Below are positions 9,865 to 21,762 of a stretch of DNA of 64,000 bases, one piece after another; position 1 is the stretch's first letter; each line of letters begins with the position of its first letter. Under the pieces are notes generated by a model. It worked only from the letters and a program-made list of their open reading frames with translations. It was not told the DNA's origin and made no database searches. A program made the position numbers and the translations under genes. Source of the stretch: Corythoichthys intestinalis (lineage: Eukaryota; Chordata; Actinopteri; Syngnathiformes; Syngnathidae); assembly GCF_030265065.1 (NCBI RefSeq), contig NC_080411.1, forward strand, positions 39,644,001 through 39,708,000, written 5' to 3'.

Positions 9865-10993
9865 TACTGTATAGGAGGACATATCTAAAAATACACCTAG
9901 TTAGAATTGTCAACAAATAGCTAAATTCTAGTTTTCTGTTACCTGGACTTTATGGTGAAAGGTTTAAAAAGTACTTAATTAAAATTGAAAATGATTCACT
10001 GAAAGGCTGTGGTAAAATATTTTGTTCTTCCTATTTATAAATGTTATGAAAAGAAACCTAATCTCAATATCTTTAAACTGGTTTAGCAGTATTCAAAGTA
10101 CTTTGGTGTTTCCATATTTAACTTGCATCCACTATTATATAAGCGCCACTGTCAATTTTTACATCATATTAAAAGCATAACCTAATGCCGTTATCATCAA
10201 ACATTACAAGTCGTATACTGTATGTATCCCTTCTAGGCATATGGCTTATATTAAATACAGGAATAGTATTCAGAAACTAATGTGTGTCTTCTTTTCTGTC
10301 ATGCAGATATTCCATAAGGAAAGAATCTAGAAAAAAAAGATAGCAGTGGGTGTTTGGCAATAGATGACAGTCAAGATTTTAGTGTTTTTGGCTCGACTGA
10401 TCTGATAACTGTGAAGTTTGTCATGGCGACGATGTGACTGAGGTACTGTATGAAAAGTCGTTTTTGATGAAATGAATTTATTCATCATTTAGGCAGACTA
10501 AGTGGCAGCCTGTGGAATTTTACAGTAGAGTAAGAGTTTGATGTGTGTGTGTACGTGTATGTCTGTGTGACACAACTGTGTTACTTCAATAGTGAAGTCA
10601 CTCCTGAAATGTTTCTCTTCCTGTTACTTCACCGTGAATTAGAGGATGTGCCATTAAAGATCAAGAAACACAGATTTGTATACTAACATTAGCAAACTGC
10701 TAAAAGTGTTCATGTCTTATGATGGTCAGGATCGCAGCAGTAAGGTCTGCTTCGCCTCCAAATTTAGAAAGTCTTGGTTAAACAAGAGCCTAATGCACTA
10801 ATTCAATGAAGTCCAATGATTTTTGACTCACCTATTAAACTTTAACTTGTCAGGTATTTTATACGGGGCCTATGATGACATTAACTTTTAGTACACAAAG
10901 AAGAGGATGACTAAGCAAAAATACTGTACATTATGGACTATAAGGCTCACCTGACTATAAGCCACACACATTAAATTTAACAAGAAAACAGTA
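9865..10993. other. Spacer, nothing recognised
   Basis: AT-rich sequence with no open frame or terminal repeat that I can support. Confidence 0.35.
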
Positions 10994-11160
10994 CAGGTAG
11001 TTGGTAGTAATTACGAACGAGTTCCATTCCTGCACTGGCGATGTAACACGAATTTCCACGTAAAGTGGAATTAACCCTTTAAATACCGCTAAATACCCCC
11101 TTAATCTCAAAATAACGATCTAAAAACATGTAATTTACATCATTGTGCTGTGTGTTTGTT
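10994..11160 (+). repeat. Fragment of the 'CAGGTAGTCCCCG' MITE family
   Basis: CAGGTAGTTGGTAGTAATTACGAACGAGTTCC and the following text match the left part of copies at 52420, 55230 and 61015. Only the left part is present. Confidence 0.5.
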
Positions 11161-11233
11161 AAGAGGTTGGAGCTAAGTCCTAGATAGACAGCGAGCTACG
11201 CTCCCAAATGACGACGTCAGACATCCGTGTGGG

Positions 11234-11477
11234 CTAAAAACGCTTCTGTTTATCACAGCATATCCATAACTGTCTATACATTTCAAATTTCAAGCAAGAT
11301 TTGCTTTTTATTCATAATTTTATTTCCATTTTCAATTGTCTTAGATTTAACTTTCTTTTGATTGGCTGTGATTTTTATGAATCATTTTATCTTCTGTTTG
11401 TGGATTTTCATGTGATGTAAAGCACTTTGATTTGCTTTGTGTTGAATTGTGCTATACAAATAAATTTGCCTTGCCTT
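11234..11477 (+). repeat. L2-type LINE 3' end
   Basis: The block starts 'ggctaaaaacgcttctg' and ends 'gtgctatacaaataaattt' plus gccttgcctt. It matches the 3' end of the larger L2 copy that finishes near 63845. It is 5'-truncated, as usual for LINEs. Confidence 0.7.
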
Positions 11478-11934
11478 ATCTAAAATTAAATGTTTCTTTT
11501 GTGTTTGAACTCTTTCAGTGCCATAGACCATGATAAAAGTCCAATCAGTTACGTGAAACATTTTTTAAATTTTACATGATGATGTGTATATTAGAACACA
11601 ACTGTTCTTTTTTTTTTTTTTTTTTTGTTAAAAGCTTGTGTCCTTAGCTGTTTGCCATCCTGTCATCATCAAACAAGAAAAGGCTAAATTGTACTATCCA
11701 CAAAATTGATGTTATTACGTGCAAAAAGCAAATTAGGTTATTTACACATATTACTGTAATCATTATTTCCACACAGACATCATGTACACACCAGGTTCTG
11801 ACACTCTCACCCACCAAAAAAAGCCCAACACTTCCTCTTGTCTTGCCTCAAAAACCTTGTTTCACGCATCACACTTCCTGTTACAAGTGTCAGTTATGAG
11901 TCATTATTATGTCGGCCCAAGTGTGAAAATTTCA
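11478..11934. other. Spacer, nothing recognised
   Basis: It contains an 18-bp T run near 11608 and no supported gene. Confidence 0.35.
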
Positions 11935-12760
11935 ATTCGGCTAAACTTGCAAAACCACAAAACAGCGGTATGTGCTGTATGTGGAAGGTTTTGGGAGGAG
12001 TTAAGTAACCTTATCTGTCACTTAAAATTATTAGCTGCCATTGACAATGATAGAATCCAGACTGAGTGGGATTTTGATGTATTAATAAATATTAAGAATT
12101 AATCATAGAAATTTAACATTCTCCTATTATTCCATCCGATTATCATAAAATTCTTTCGATGAAATTAATTTTAACTACCGGTAATTGGCTGCCATTGACG
12201 GTAATAGACATCCAATCCAGTATGACTGCGAGTTCTGTGAAAATCTCAATATGACTAAAGGTGCATAACCACGAAACAGTGGTATGTGTTGTATGTGGGA
12301 CTTTTGGGGAGAGTTTAGTAACCTTATCTGGCGCTTAAAATTAACAGCTGCCATTGACGGTGAGAGAATCCAGTATGACTGGGGGTTTTTTTTCTTCCTT
12401 GTATTACGAAATATTAGGAATTAATCATAGGAATGTTACCATTCGGCTTATTATCCTATCGTATTATGATAAAAGTCTCTATATAGACTTAATTAGATTT
12501 TTAACTCATTATCTGCCATTGACGGTAATAGACATCCAATCCACTATGACTGCGGGTTATTTATTCATTTATGTATATTTTTTGCATTAAGAACTATCAA
12601 CACAAAATTCTAGAAATATTACCATTATTCTTATGTATATCATAAATTTTTCTGGTCAAAATAAATGTTATTTTTTAACTGATTGTCTCCCATTAACGGT
12701 GAAAGATGTCCAATCCATTTTGAATTTTTTTCTTTTTTTTGTTGTTTTTTTTATTTTAAA
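11935..12760 (+). repeat. Tandem ~300-bp repeat, about 2.5 units
   Basis: Words recur in order: 'ctgtatgtggaaggttttgggaggag' / 'ttgtatgtgggacttttggggagag', 'cttatctgtcactt' / 'cttatctggcgctt', 'gccattgac' plus 'aatccag', and 'ttaggaattaatcatag'. The units begin near 11935 and 12236, with a partial third from about 12550. Each contains the 'gccattgacggtaatagacat' word of the small palindromic family. Confidence 0.6.
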
Positions 12761-12989
12761 TAACAAAGGACATACTGTGAATCAAGGTTGTAGGTTTGGT
12801 CTCAACATTGGTAGGGACAGTAAAACAGCATAACCTTAATGTATACTTTTTGCTGGGGAGGGGACATAATAAGACCAAAAAGATTGGTTGAACAGGGATC
12901 TGGGCTACATTTCTAATAAATATAAACTTACATAATTTCTAGGCTGAATGATCAATGCAAAATAAATCTGTATTGACGTATACTAACTT

Positions 12990-13217
12990 TCACCGGTCCT
13001 CAAGCACCCGCTGTGGGTCCTGGTTTTTGTTCCAACCGATCGAGTACCAACAGTTTAACGAATGAAGTTTCGACTAAAGCAAGCAGCACCTGACTGCAAT
13101 CAACTGATTACACTTGTAAGACACCAGCGTGGTGCAAAAGTGTTAGTCTTGTTTTGTTGGAATGAAATCCTGCGCCCACTGCGGCCCTATGTGAAATAGT
13201 TTGATGACAACTGGTTT
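12990..13217 (-). mobile_element. hAT MITE 'CAGTGGTTTCCAAAC' family, minus orientation
   Basis: The reverse complement of 14291-14523 aligns along its whole length (ggtcctggtttttgtt, agcacctgactgca, cactgcggccctatgtg). The termini are eroded and the target duplication is not clear, so it is older than the other copy. Confidence 0.6.
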
Positions 13218-13479
13218 AGGTGATACGCAGTTCGACTCAAACCTTTGTTTTCAAAAACTACTACAGATACATTTTGAAAACTTCCAGAATAAATGTCTGG
13301 ATTTCTTTAGCAAATTTAAATTGCAATATTGAACATAAATTATATTCACATGCACAATTAATACAAACTTGTTAATAATCTCTTGACTATCCAGGAATGC
13401 AAAAAATAAACATTTGTCTTTGTACAACTCAACATTGTCTGTATAGATAAAAAAATTTAATTATTACTGAAAAAACTTC

Positions 13480-14239
13480 CATAGACTTCATAATATATTG
13501 ACGGGACACAGGGCATGGGGCCGAATAATAGGGGGCCTATCTCCGTCAAAGCTGACCGAGTGGAAACATAGACAAAGAGCTTTTTACAATGAACATTCGT
13601 GTGAATAAATGCTTAAATCCCTGAATTCATTATAGATATGGATGTAAAACAGTCTCGATTCTTAGTTAAAAGCAAAAACAAAAAACAAAAAAATGGGCAG
13701 TTAGTATTTATTTTACGTAAATATGTCAAATGTGCTGCTAGTCTTTAAGCCACTGTGGCACCGCCTTATCACCAAAAAGAGCTTTTTACGTCGAAAATTT
13801 GTTTGAATAAATGCTTAAATCCCTGAATCCTTTATAGATATAAATGTAAAAGTCTCGATTCTTGGTTAAAAGCAAAAAAAAAAAAAAAAAAAAGGGCAGT
13901 TAGCATTTCTTTTACGTAAATATTACGAATTATGACACCAATGCCGTAGCGTTTTTGTTTTTTTTCACAACTTTTCAAAATGCATGCATGGTACAAAAAA
14001 TAATAATCATTACCTTGAATCCTCAAACAAATCACTCCCGAGGCAATCTTTTCTGTTTGTATGCAGTACTGCTTTCATACTTTTTCAACCTAAATCAAGC
14101 GTTCGATCGCTGCATGTGTCTATGGATAACTGCGACCAACTTGTTGACCGACTGAAGCAGAGTGTGGGAGGGCCCCTACTTCAAGGCATGGTGCAGTGTC
14201 TGGGGAAGGTGTCCCATCAATATCATTATGAAGTCTATG
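13480..14239 (+). mobile_element. Satellite-bearing TIR transposon (copy 1, about 2 units)
   Basis: The ends CATAGACTTCATAATATATTG and CAATATCATTATGAAGTCTATG are inverted repeats. Inside are two units of the ~190-bp repeat (starting near 13570 and 13780), then a unique tail with 'gatcgctgcatgtgtc' and 'cccctacttcaaggc'. The sister hAT copy at 49424 lacks it, confirming an insertion. It encodes no transposase. Confidence 0.75.
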
Positions 14240-14290
14240 AAATAATAAAAGTAAATAAAAATAGAGCTTCCTTCATGTAATACACTACTG

Positions 14291-14523
14291 CAGTGGTTTC
14301 CAAACTATTCCACATAGGGCTGCAGTGGGTAAAGGATTTCACGCCAACAAAACAAGACCACGTCTTTTTACTAATCTGGTGTTTTATAAGTGTAATCAGT
14401 TCACTGCAGTCAGGTGCTGATGGTTTTAGTAGAAACCTCATTGGTTAAAAGGTCTGTGCTTGATTGGAATAAACAAAAACCAGGACCCAAAGCGGCCCTC
14501 GAGGACCGGTTTGGAGACCCATG
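14291..14523 (+). mobile_element. hAT MITE 'CAGTGGTTTCCAAAC' family, 233 bp
   Basis: A perfect 8-bp duplication CACTACTG (14283-14290, 14524-14531) flanks inverted ends CAGTGGTTTCCAAAC and GTTTGGAGACCCATG. No coding content. Confidence 0.85.
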
Positions 14524-14696
14524 CACTACTGCTTTTGTCCACAAGCACAGCCAAACTAAACAAAAAAAAATAAAAGATCCTTTGGGTTGCTTTAAGACAA
14601 CATGAATAAAACAAAAATGAAAATGGGGAGGAGAGGATAAACCTCGGTTTACAACATTTCTCACAGTTTAATTAACGGTAACAGTAGAAAACACAT

Positions 14697-16318
14697 TGTT
14701 ACGTCCCACAGACGGCTCGCTAAGGACGTAGCATAAAACAAGCCATACAAATTTACAAGTGGACACAAATTTATTTACAATAATCAAACTCGCAATGAAT
14801 ACTGTATATACAGAATGCCGAAGAAGCGTGACTTCAGGGTAAGACCAGGCCAAAACATCAAACAAAAGGAACTACCGTAATTTCCAGACTATAAGCCGCT
14901 ACTTTTTCCCCTAATTTTGGGTCCTGCGGCGTGTGCAATGATGCGGCCAATTTGTGTATTTTTCTGACGACCGCCAGGGGCGCTCGAGCATGGAATGTGC
15001 AAGTGAGACACGTGGAATATATGTGTCGAGGAAGACGCTAGTTTGCACTACTACCGGTAGTTTAACTTTGTGCGTTGTGCATGAATAGAGGTGGCGGACC
15101 CTCGTCTTTGTGCATGAGAAGACTTGGCAGACCTGCATCATGGAAAATGCTAGAAGAAATTAAATTGGCCATCTGAGTTGTATGGGAAGCTTTGATGATG
15201 AGCGGCGAGAGATCGTTTGCCAAGACTCACCGCATGCGAAGAGCAGCTTTTGCACAGGTTTGCCGGGGGAGCCTGGCAGCGTGAAGCGCTGTGAAAGAGT
15301 CCGCCATCACCAACGGGTTTCGAGAGGCAAGTCGGCTGCGTGACGAGGCGAGGAGGACGGCACAGGCTGGGAGTGAATATGCCTCATTATGGGAGACATT
15401 GAAGGCGACAGTAGGTGTGTGGCGAAGTGCATCAGAGCGTCTTCATATCCGACACTGAGGGTGAAGACTTCCATAGTTTGAATGCACAGGAGGAAGATGA
15501 AGATTGCTAACAAAGACTTTTATGTTTTTATTAACCAGCACAATTAGTGCTGCGCGGCCATGCTGATGCTATGTAACTTCCGTGCCGCTGCTATATAACT
15601 GCCGTGTTTGCCGGCGCTGTTTGAAACGAAAAGTTAAGGTGTGTTATTAAAAGTTTGAAAACTGTATTTCTTTGTCAATGTCTCTAGTTACTAAGTGCGC
15701 ACACGCGGCTTATAGGCAGGAGAGGCTTATGTATGTACAAAATGGTTTTTCCTTTAAAAATGTACTGGGTACAGGGGCGCCCAATAGTCCAGAAATTACG
15801 GTACATTTAAACCCCACCCGTTAACTAAACCCTGATCATGTAAAAGGAACAAAGAAAAGACAGCCACTAACCTAACTTACTACGCTATACAAAACGGAAA
15901 AACGGGTTGAACAGAAATGGCGACTTACCCCTACTTGCTTCAGTGCTCTTATTTACAGTGGTGAACAAAAAAGATCCAATAACGAATAAACACAAAAGAC
16001 CTCACCGAAAAAGCGGGAGTGTATCAAACTAGCGATCAAATGCCAACGAGAGTGAATGGCGAGCAAATAGCTGGCCAGGAGGACCGCGGCAGAATGCTGT
16101 CAAATGCGACCTCGCAGAGCATTGACATCTGCAGGTAATGAAGCTTGGCGCCTTTTTCGTGGCCAATCAGCGGTGGCAACGTCGTTGGTCCGTCCGGCGT
16201 CGATCAGCTCGATCAGCTGTCGTCACAGTGGGAGGGGAAGCAGCCAGCTGGTGGAGGCGACGATCATCTGACTGGAAGTCTCATAAAATTAACTATTAAA
16301 TGGCCAGGGGCCGTCACA
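14697..16318 (-). mobile_element. Solo LTR (fossil), interrupted by a MITE
   Basis: TG...CA ends (TGTTACGTCCC / GGCCGTCACA) are flanked by a 5-bp duplication CACAT on both sides (14692-14696, 16319-16323). Without the MITE inside it, the LTR is about 0.69 kb. No internal region remains, and the family is unresolved. Confidence 0.7.
14873..15803. mobile_element. TA-flanked MITE 'TACCGTAATTTCC' family (copy 1)
   Basis: The ends TACCGTAATTTCCAGAC and GTCCAGAAATTACGGTA form terminal inverted repeats with TA at both borders. The same 0.9-kb body occurs at 61175-62574. Other family ends occur at 22226-22722. The gene-like words inside (e.g. 'gaccgccaggggcgctcgagc') are shared by both copies but carry no long open frame. 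Confidence 0.8.
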
Positions 16319-16904
16319 CACATACAGGAGGACACTTCTCTAAGTAGCTTTCTACCCGACTTTGGCAGGTTAGCAAATTCACACAGTTTAATGTTATGCT
16401 AACTCTGATGCAGGTCGGTCTTTCAGTAGCAAAATTAGTGGTGTGTTCCCAACCTCAACAACATTGACGTCTTTTCACATTACTTACCGTGGCTGCTGCT
16501 GCTGCTGCCCGGGGAAAAAATTCTTATAATCCACCTCTTCGACATGTTTTCGACATGTTGTTTTTCTGTTGGGGCTGTGAGTGCATGGGGTTTTGGGGGG
16601 GCTGGGTTGGTGAAGTCATCATCCAATTATACTGTACGTACAATTGAGTGGGAAACTGGCCCATTCAGCAAGTGAAAATGGGTAAACGTCTGAAAATGAT
16701 GAAAAGAATTCACTTAAAAATGGTCGGGTCAATTCTATTCCTACAACAAATGGGAAGACAATCTAAGTTACCTATAAAATTGAACTCATTATAGAATCTG
16801 AATAAGGTTGCTTAAAAGTTGGTGGGGATAATTTGAGCATCCGTAAAAGTTGGTAGTGTTATGTCCCTACCGCCCCTATGCAAACCTTTGCCCTTGCTGT
16901 GAAT

Positions 16905-18233
16905 ACCCTGCATATACCTGGCAGTGAAAGAATTAATACATCAATCGCATTGCAAGTTATAATGCTTGCTATTAGTATTTGTGGATGAAAACCAGAAAAT
17001 GGGCTTGAATGGAAAAGGATGAAGCAGTGTGACGATCCCTAACAGTACATTACTACTAACTATTGATAATAACAAATGTGTGTGTATCGAACTAAAGCCC
17101 TTTACATCAATGAATGTCTGCTGTCATATGACAAGTAGTTAAGAGAGTAAAAGGGTGGCGACACCTGGCCCGCAGCATTAAAGTTGATGATTAGTGACAT
17201 CTAGTGGTAGTATAAAATACACTCTACAGCGCATGGACAATATTACACTGTTAATATATATATAATATTAATATGATAAGTGAAACTAACTGTTACTTTC
17301 TAGTTACAGTTAGTTCCCTCTTATTTCCTTGGTTTAGTTGTATGCCCTTCTTTTGTGTTTAAAAGCATAACAATTCAGTTTTAACAAATGAATGAAAAGA
17401 AAGTACATATACTGTATATATTTTCTAACACAAAAAAGAAATATTTAGAAAATGACCAATCAAAGAATAGATAGCATGCACATTTGGGATGGGATGATGG
17501 GATTTTAAGAAACGTGTAGTACATTGGTACAAAATGTGCCATGGATCCATTTGTTAATAATTCAAATCCAGTCTAAATGATTCATCAACACTCAAACACT
17601 GAGAATATAAGTGTTTATTCTTTTCATGACTAAAGATGAAATGCCGTTGAATGGGTTTCAGATTATTCTGCTAATCAATATATGTAGCTCAATCGTAAAG
17701 AGACGTTTCCCCTGAAAAGTTTATTTTAGCATTATCATCAGCAACATGATATTACATTCATTTCTAGTTGAAGAAAGGTAGAATTTGTTGTAACGGACTC
17801 ACTCTCTCACTTTTTCTGTTCATTTTGGAAAAACACATGAATATAAATTACAGTCATCTTGAGACATCACAGCTCCCGCTGGCACAAGCTGAAATGACAA
17901 GCACATCCTTTAAGGATTTGAACTCAATCAAAGGTGATTCAGAAGGCCATATCAGTGCTGACGAGCTGGCTTCTCAAGTCCTCTCTTCCTCCTCCTGCTG
18001 ATTGCAGCTATCAGCGTCTGTGTGGGCAAGACGTTGCCTGATAACGCTCGTCATTCAATTGGGTGTACTTTCCACATGGACTACGAGCTGTGATGACCCT
18101 CAATAGGTGTCATTGCACATTGCTGTGAGGTTTGAGTACATATTGGTTTAGGCATTGTAGTGTATTGTAGCGCCTGTTTGTATTGATTTTTTTTTTTTTT
18201 ATAGCGTGCCTCAATTTCCCCTTCATAATATAT
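16905..18233. other. Spacer, nothing firmly recognised
   Basis: A 77-codon open frame at 17768-18001 has no recognisable domain and no conserved partner. No other signal is visible. Confidence 0.35.
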
Positions 18234-18318
18234 TAGGGCTGCAGCTATCGAATATTTTAGTAATCGAGTATTCTACTGAAAAGTCCATCGATTAATCGAG
18301 TAATCGGATAAAACATAC
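18234..18318 (+). repeat. hAT MITE fragment 'TAGGGCTGCAGCTATC'
   Basis: It matches the left end of the complete element at 50223-50801, including 'atcgagtaatcggataa'. It is cut by the hAT insertion at 18327. Confidence 0.6.
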
Positions 18319-18326
18319 ATATATAT

Positions 18327-19767
18327 TAGGCCTGTCAACAATAACGCGTTAACGACCATGATTAATCTGGAAATATTAACGCATTAAAAAAAAAAAAAAT
18401 AACGCAATTTACCGCTCACACTAAATTTGGCCTCCCGTAGTCCCACACGCTGATGTTTACATTCTCCGCACGACAATGCAGAACAAAATGCAGCCACCCA
18501 CGATGAGTGAGGATGATGACCCAGGACTGCTTCATGGCAAATTCCGTTTTAAAAAGCTGCCTAATGGAAATCTGGATAAAACCAAAGTTGTGTGCACATA
18601 CTGCTGTAATGAACTGTCCTTCGATCGAAGCTTAACCAGCCTAAAGTACCACCTTCGGGCAAAGCATATCTCTGCTAGTGTTAGCAATGACGGTAACACT
18701 GCGGGAGCAAGCCGCACAGTCATCAAGCTACACTGGCAGCATGCGGACTCAGACTTGTCAACAAAAAGACAACAAGTAGGTTGATTACTGCTATCGCTAC
18801 TTGGGTAGCCAGAGACTGTCGAGTGTAGACCTGTTATCATAGTCGAAGACGAGGGCCTTGAAAATCAAATGACAACAAACAAACAACAACAATAACAACC
18901 AATGACAAACCACTAGACAGCTACAAGGCAGTGCCAGCATCGACTTATGTCCACTACAGTGATTATCTGCACACAGTGGTGCCCACAGTAAGCTGGCCCG
19001 CCTTGCAAAAAAAAGTATCTGGTCACACCTGCCACAACCGTTCCTTGCGAGAGACTGTTTTCTTTGACAGGGCACATTGTTCAAAAGAAAAGGTCTGCTC
19101 TGTTATCTGAAAATGTCAACAAGCTAGTTTGCCTGAGCAGTTGGTTAAAATAATATAGAGTATGACTGGCTAACTTAAGCAGTGTTTCTAAACACTTTGA
19201 CACACAGTTTAGTGTAATGTTTTTCAGTTAAGTATGTGAAAATTTACAGTTTATTTTTTTATATCTCACACAGCTTTCAGGCCATTTAATGTAAAACTGC
19301 AAATGCTGCATTTATTTGCGTGAAATGTTCAATTTAACAGACTAGTTGTTTACACATTTTTTGAAACACTAGCTATTGTTACTGTATTGTGCTTGTCTGC
19401 TCTTTAAATTGTTAGTTAATTTTGGGTAATATGCCAAACGGTACTTGAGCCACATTGTTAGTCTGAGGCACCTTAATCTGTTAAAGCTCTTTGCTGTATA
19501 ATACAGACAATTTATTTTATTTTTTATTTTATACAAGCTGAGTTGTTAAATAAAATTTTAAAACTCTGTTTGGTCAAGTATTAATTCATTCACACATCAT
19601 CCATTTCATCTTAAAACAAATTTTAAGTCAATTATAGTATTTTCCTTTTTTTTTTTTTCCTGAAGACCAACTTTATTCATCCCGAGGGAAATGTGATTAA
19701 TCATGATTAATCACATAGTTGACATATGATTAACTAGATTACATTTTTAAATTGTTTGACAGCACTA
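18327..19767 (+). mobile_element. hAT transposon with BED finger, internally deleted
   Basis: The ends TAGGCCTGTCAACAATAACG and ATTGTTTGACAGCACTA are inverted repeats. The flanks are ATATATAT on both sides (18319-18326, 19768-19775), a possible 8-bp duplication in low-complexity DNA. It carries the start and the very end of a transposase gene, so it is a 1.44-kb deletion derivative of a full hAT element. Confidence 0.8.
18476..19153 (+). pseudogene. hAT transposase remnant (BED zinc finger + C-terminal tail)
   Basis: The frame starting at 18476 gives a BED finger: KLPNGNLDKTKVVCTYCCNE, then SLKYHLRAKH, with C-x2-C and H-x4-H. After about 100 residues the frame is lost. Downstream pieces still read like hAT protein (LITAIATWVARDCR, then EDEGLENQM in another frame), and the last bases give NVNKLVCLSSWLK and a stop at 19153, the usual end of the hAT dimerisation region. 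Most of the RNase H-like catalytic core is missing. It is not functional. Confidence 0.7.
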
Positions 19768-19775
19768 ATATATAT

Positions 19776-20290
19776 ATTTTACATAATGAGCAATTATGAA
19801 TATACATGAGAAAACAAGACATTTCACCTATTATTGAACCATTTTTAGACAATTAATGTCTTTAGTTTAGATGTGCATGTTGAAAACTTGTTGAAAACAA
19901 CAATTGCATCTCAATATGTACAGTATATACCTAAAAATGTCATTTCGCTTGACAACACACATAATTTAAAAGTTAGGTTAGGTGCTTTTCCAACGCGTTT
20001 CAATTGAATTTCCATTTGTGTCAAGCTATTTTTAAGTTCTTACCTAAAAATGTCATTTCGCTTGATAACACACATAACTTAAAAGTTAGGTTAGGTGCTT
20101 TTCCAATTTCAATTGAGTTTCCATTTGTGTCAAGCTATTTTTAAGTTTTAGTAAAGTTTTAAGTTAGTTTAAATTGTAAGTCCTGATAAGATTTTTAGTT
20201 TTTGCAGTATTCAAAATAAATGTATGATCAGATCTAGTTTTTGTTGTACTCAAAGAATAAATACAGGTTTCCAGCTATTTTGAATAAACA
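19776..20290. repeat. Direct tandem duplication of ~112 bp inside AT-rich DNA
   Basis: 'cctaaaaatgtcatttcgct' to 'gtcaagctatttttaagtt' occurs twice in direct order, at about 19930-20040 and 20041-20150, with few differences. It is a recent local duplication with no coding content. Confidence 0.75.
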
Positions 20291-21762
20291 TTGACAGACG
20301 TGCACATATTTTAGCATCTATCAACAAGGACAACACCAACTTGGTGTTAGTACACACTCAGCAGGAAAACAGAACATTATTTTCAATTAATTATACCCAC
20401 CTTGAAGCCACAATCTGTAGGTTGAAAAAGTTGGCCTGAGAGTTTAAGAGGACGCTCACTGTTAGCATTAACCTAATGCCAACACGAATGCGAATGCTAT
20501 GCTAAAGCTACGAGTTACATTTAGTGTATGATAATCACTTAGCATTGCATATTCTCTCTGGCAAAGAAAACAAACCTTACCATGTGTGCTAGCCTGCATT
20601 GAGACTGGAGACGACACACTGCTACGATGCACGCTAACTACACATAAATTGTCACACATTGTGAACATGTGACGGAAACTATTGCACATTTTCGTCTCAT
20701 TCTTGTCCTGTCAGACTAACTAGCATTAGGCTTGTTATGTTTTAATCTCCCAGCACAAACTTTTCGCTCATTATCGTCTCGTCATCATCATGAAAATAGT
20801 GTTCCTTGACGAAATATTTTCATTGTTGTCATCGTTGCCGAAAACAACACTGCAATATGGAAGTAAAATGACATCATCAGTATTAGGGAGTACTAAGAAA
20901 TAATGTGCTGCTGCTGGGATAGTATGTACTTTTCGGGATCTAGTTTCCAACAGCTGGTCGCCCTACCCAAGATGGCCGCCAGCTACCCACACCGCGGTAA
21001 AAATTGAGCACCTTTCGCCCTTTCTAAGATGATGATGGACAGCCAATTGTGTGGCGTCCAATCATCCTTCTCTTGTGTTGTATTTCAATTGGTTTATCAG
21101 TGGTAGATGTCCAATCTATTTGAAGTAGAAGGTTGGCAGCGATTGAACATTCTTTTTTTTTTCTCTAATGTATGGTGGTATCGGCGACCAGGTGTCGGAA
21201 TCAGTATTGTGAGTCAAAAAATGGTTTACACACTTTGTAGCACACACACTGTAGTAGGTATTTTAGCCCACTCTTCACAAGCAATTTACTCCAGTCGCCT
21301 CACGTCGGCTTGAGTTTGAAGTGTGCGCACTCCAGAGGCCTTGTTTGTGCCACCTTGTCCTCCCTCATACAGTAAACACTCAATCAAAACCAGGATGCTT
21401 CTGTCCTGAGGAAAGGTAAATGACACGTATTCTCACGTGCCGTAATCATCTCTATGTCACAAAGCTTTATTAGCAAACTTCTTTAAAGGCGATGTCACAT
21501 AGAAATGAGCTCCCGGGGCCTCAATGAGAAAGTTTTTCTTGCCTGAGGCTTTGCAAGAAGTGGATCAAGGACGCAAAGCAAGTCACTTTTAAATCTCCAA
21601 TGTTTGGAGATCCAGTCAAAGGTAAAGCTACTTACCGTCACCTTTGTTTTTATGTTTATTGTTTTGTGGTTTACATTCCCTTGTGTGTGGTGATAGCTAA
21701 GAAAAAGACACACAGATAAAGTCTTGATTTTGAAAGGTAATTTTTATATATACAGAAAGAAA
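20291..21762. other. Spacer with one degenerate hAT MITE end
   Basis: About 20690-20852 resembles the right end of a fish hAT MITE (ends 'cgttgccgaaaacaacactg'). A fragment of the 'gatgtccaatctatttgaagt' repeat lies at 21105. Nothing else is recognised. Confidence 0.35.

Larger units (their letters stand above)
12783..16896. mobile_element. hAT element 'CAAGGGCGTAGGTTTG' family (copy 1) with nested insertions
   Basis: An exact 8-bp duplication CTGTGAAT (12775-12782 and 16897-16904) flanks ends CAAGGTTGTAGGTTTGG and, complemented on the right, CAAGGGCAAAGGTTTG. The second copy at 49424-51469 lacks the insertions found here and so acts as an empty-site control. The insertions are a hAT MITE (12990), a satellite-bearing transposon (13480), a second hAT MITE (14291), and a solo LTR (14697) with a TA-flanked MITE (14873). 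The backbone is roughly 1.3 kb and encodes no transposase that I can recognise. Confidence 0.8.

Noticed and set aside
17768-18001. 77-codon plus-strand frame with a hydrophobic start
   Set aside because: No family, no flanking splice signals and no second copy. It is within chance expectation for AT-rich DNA.
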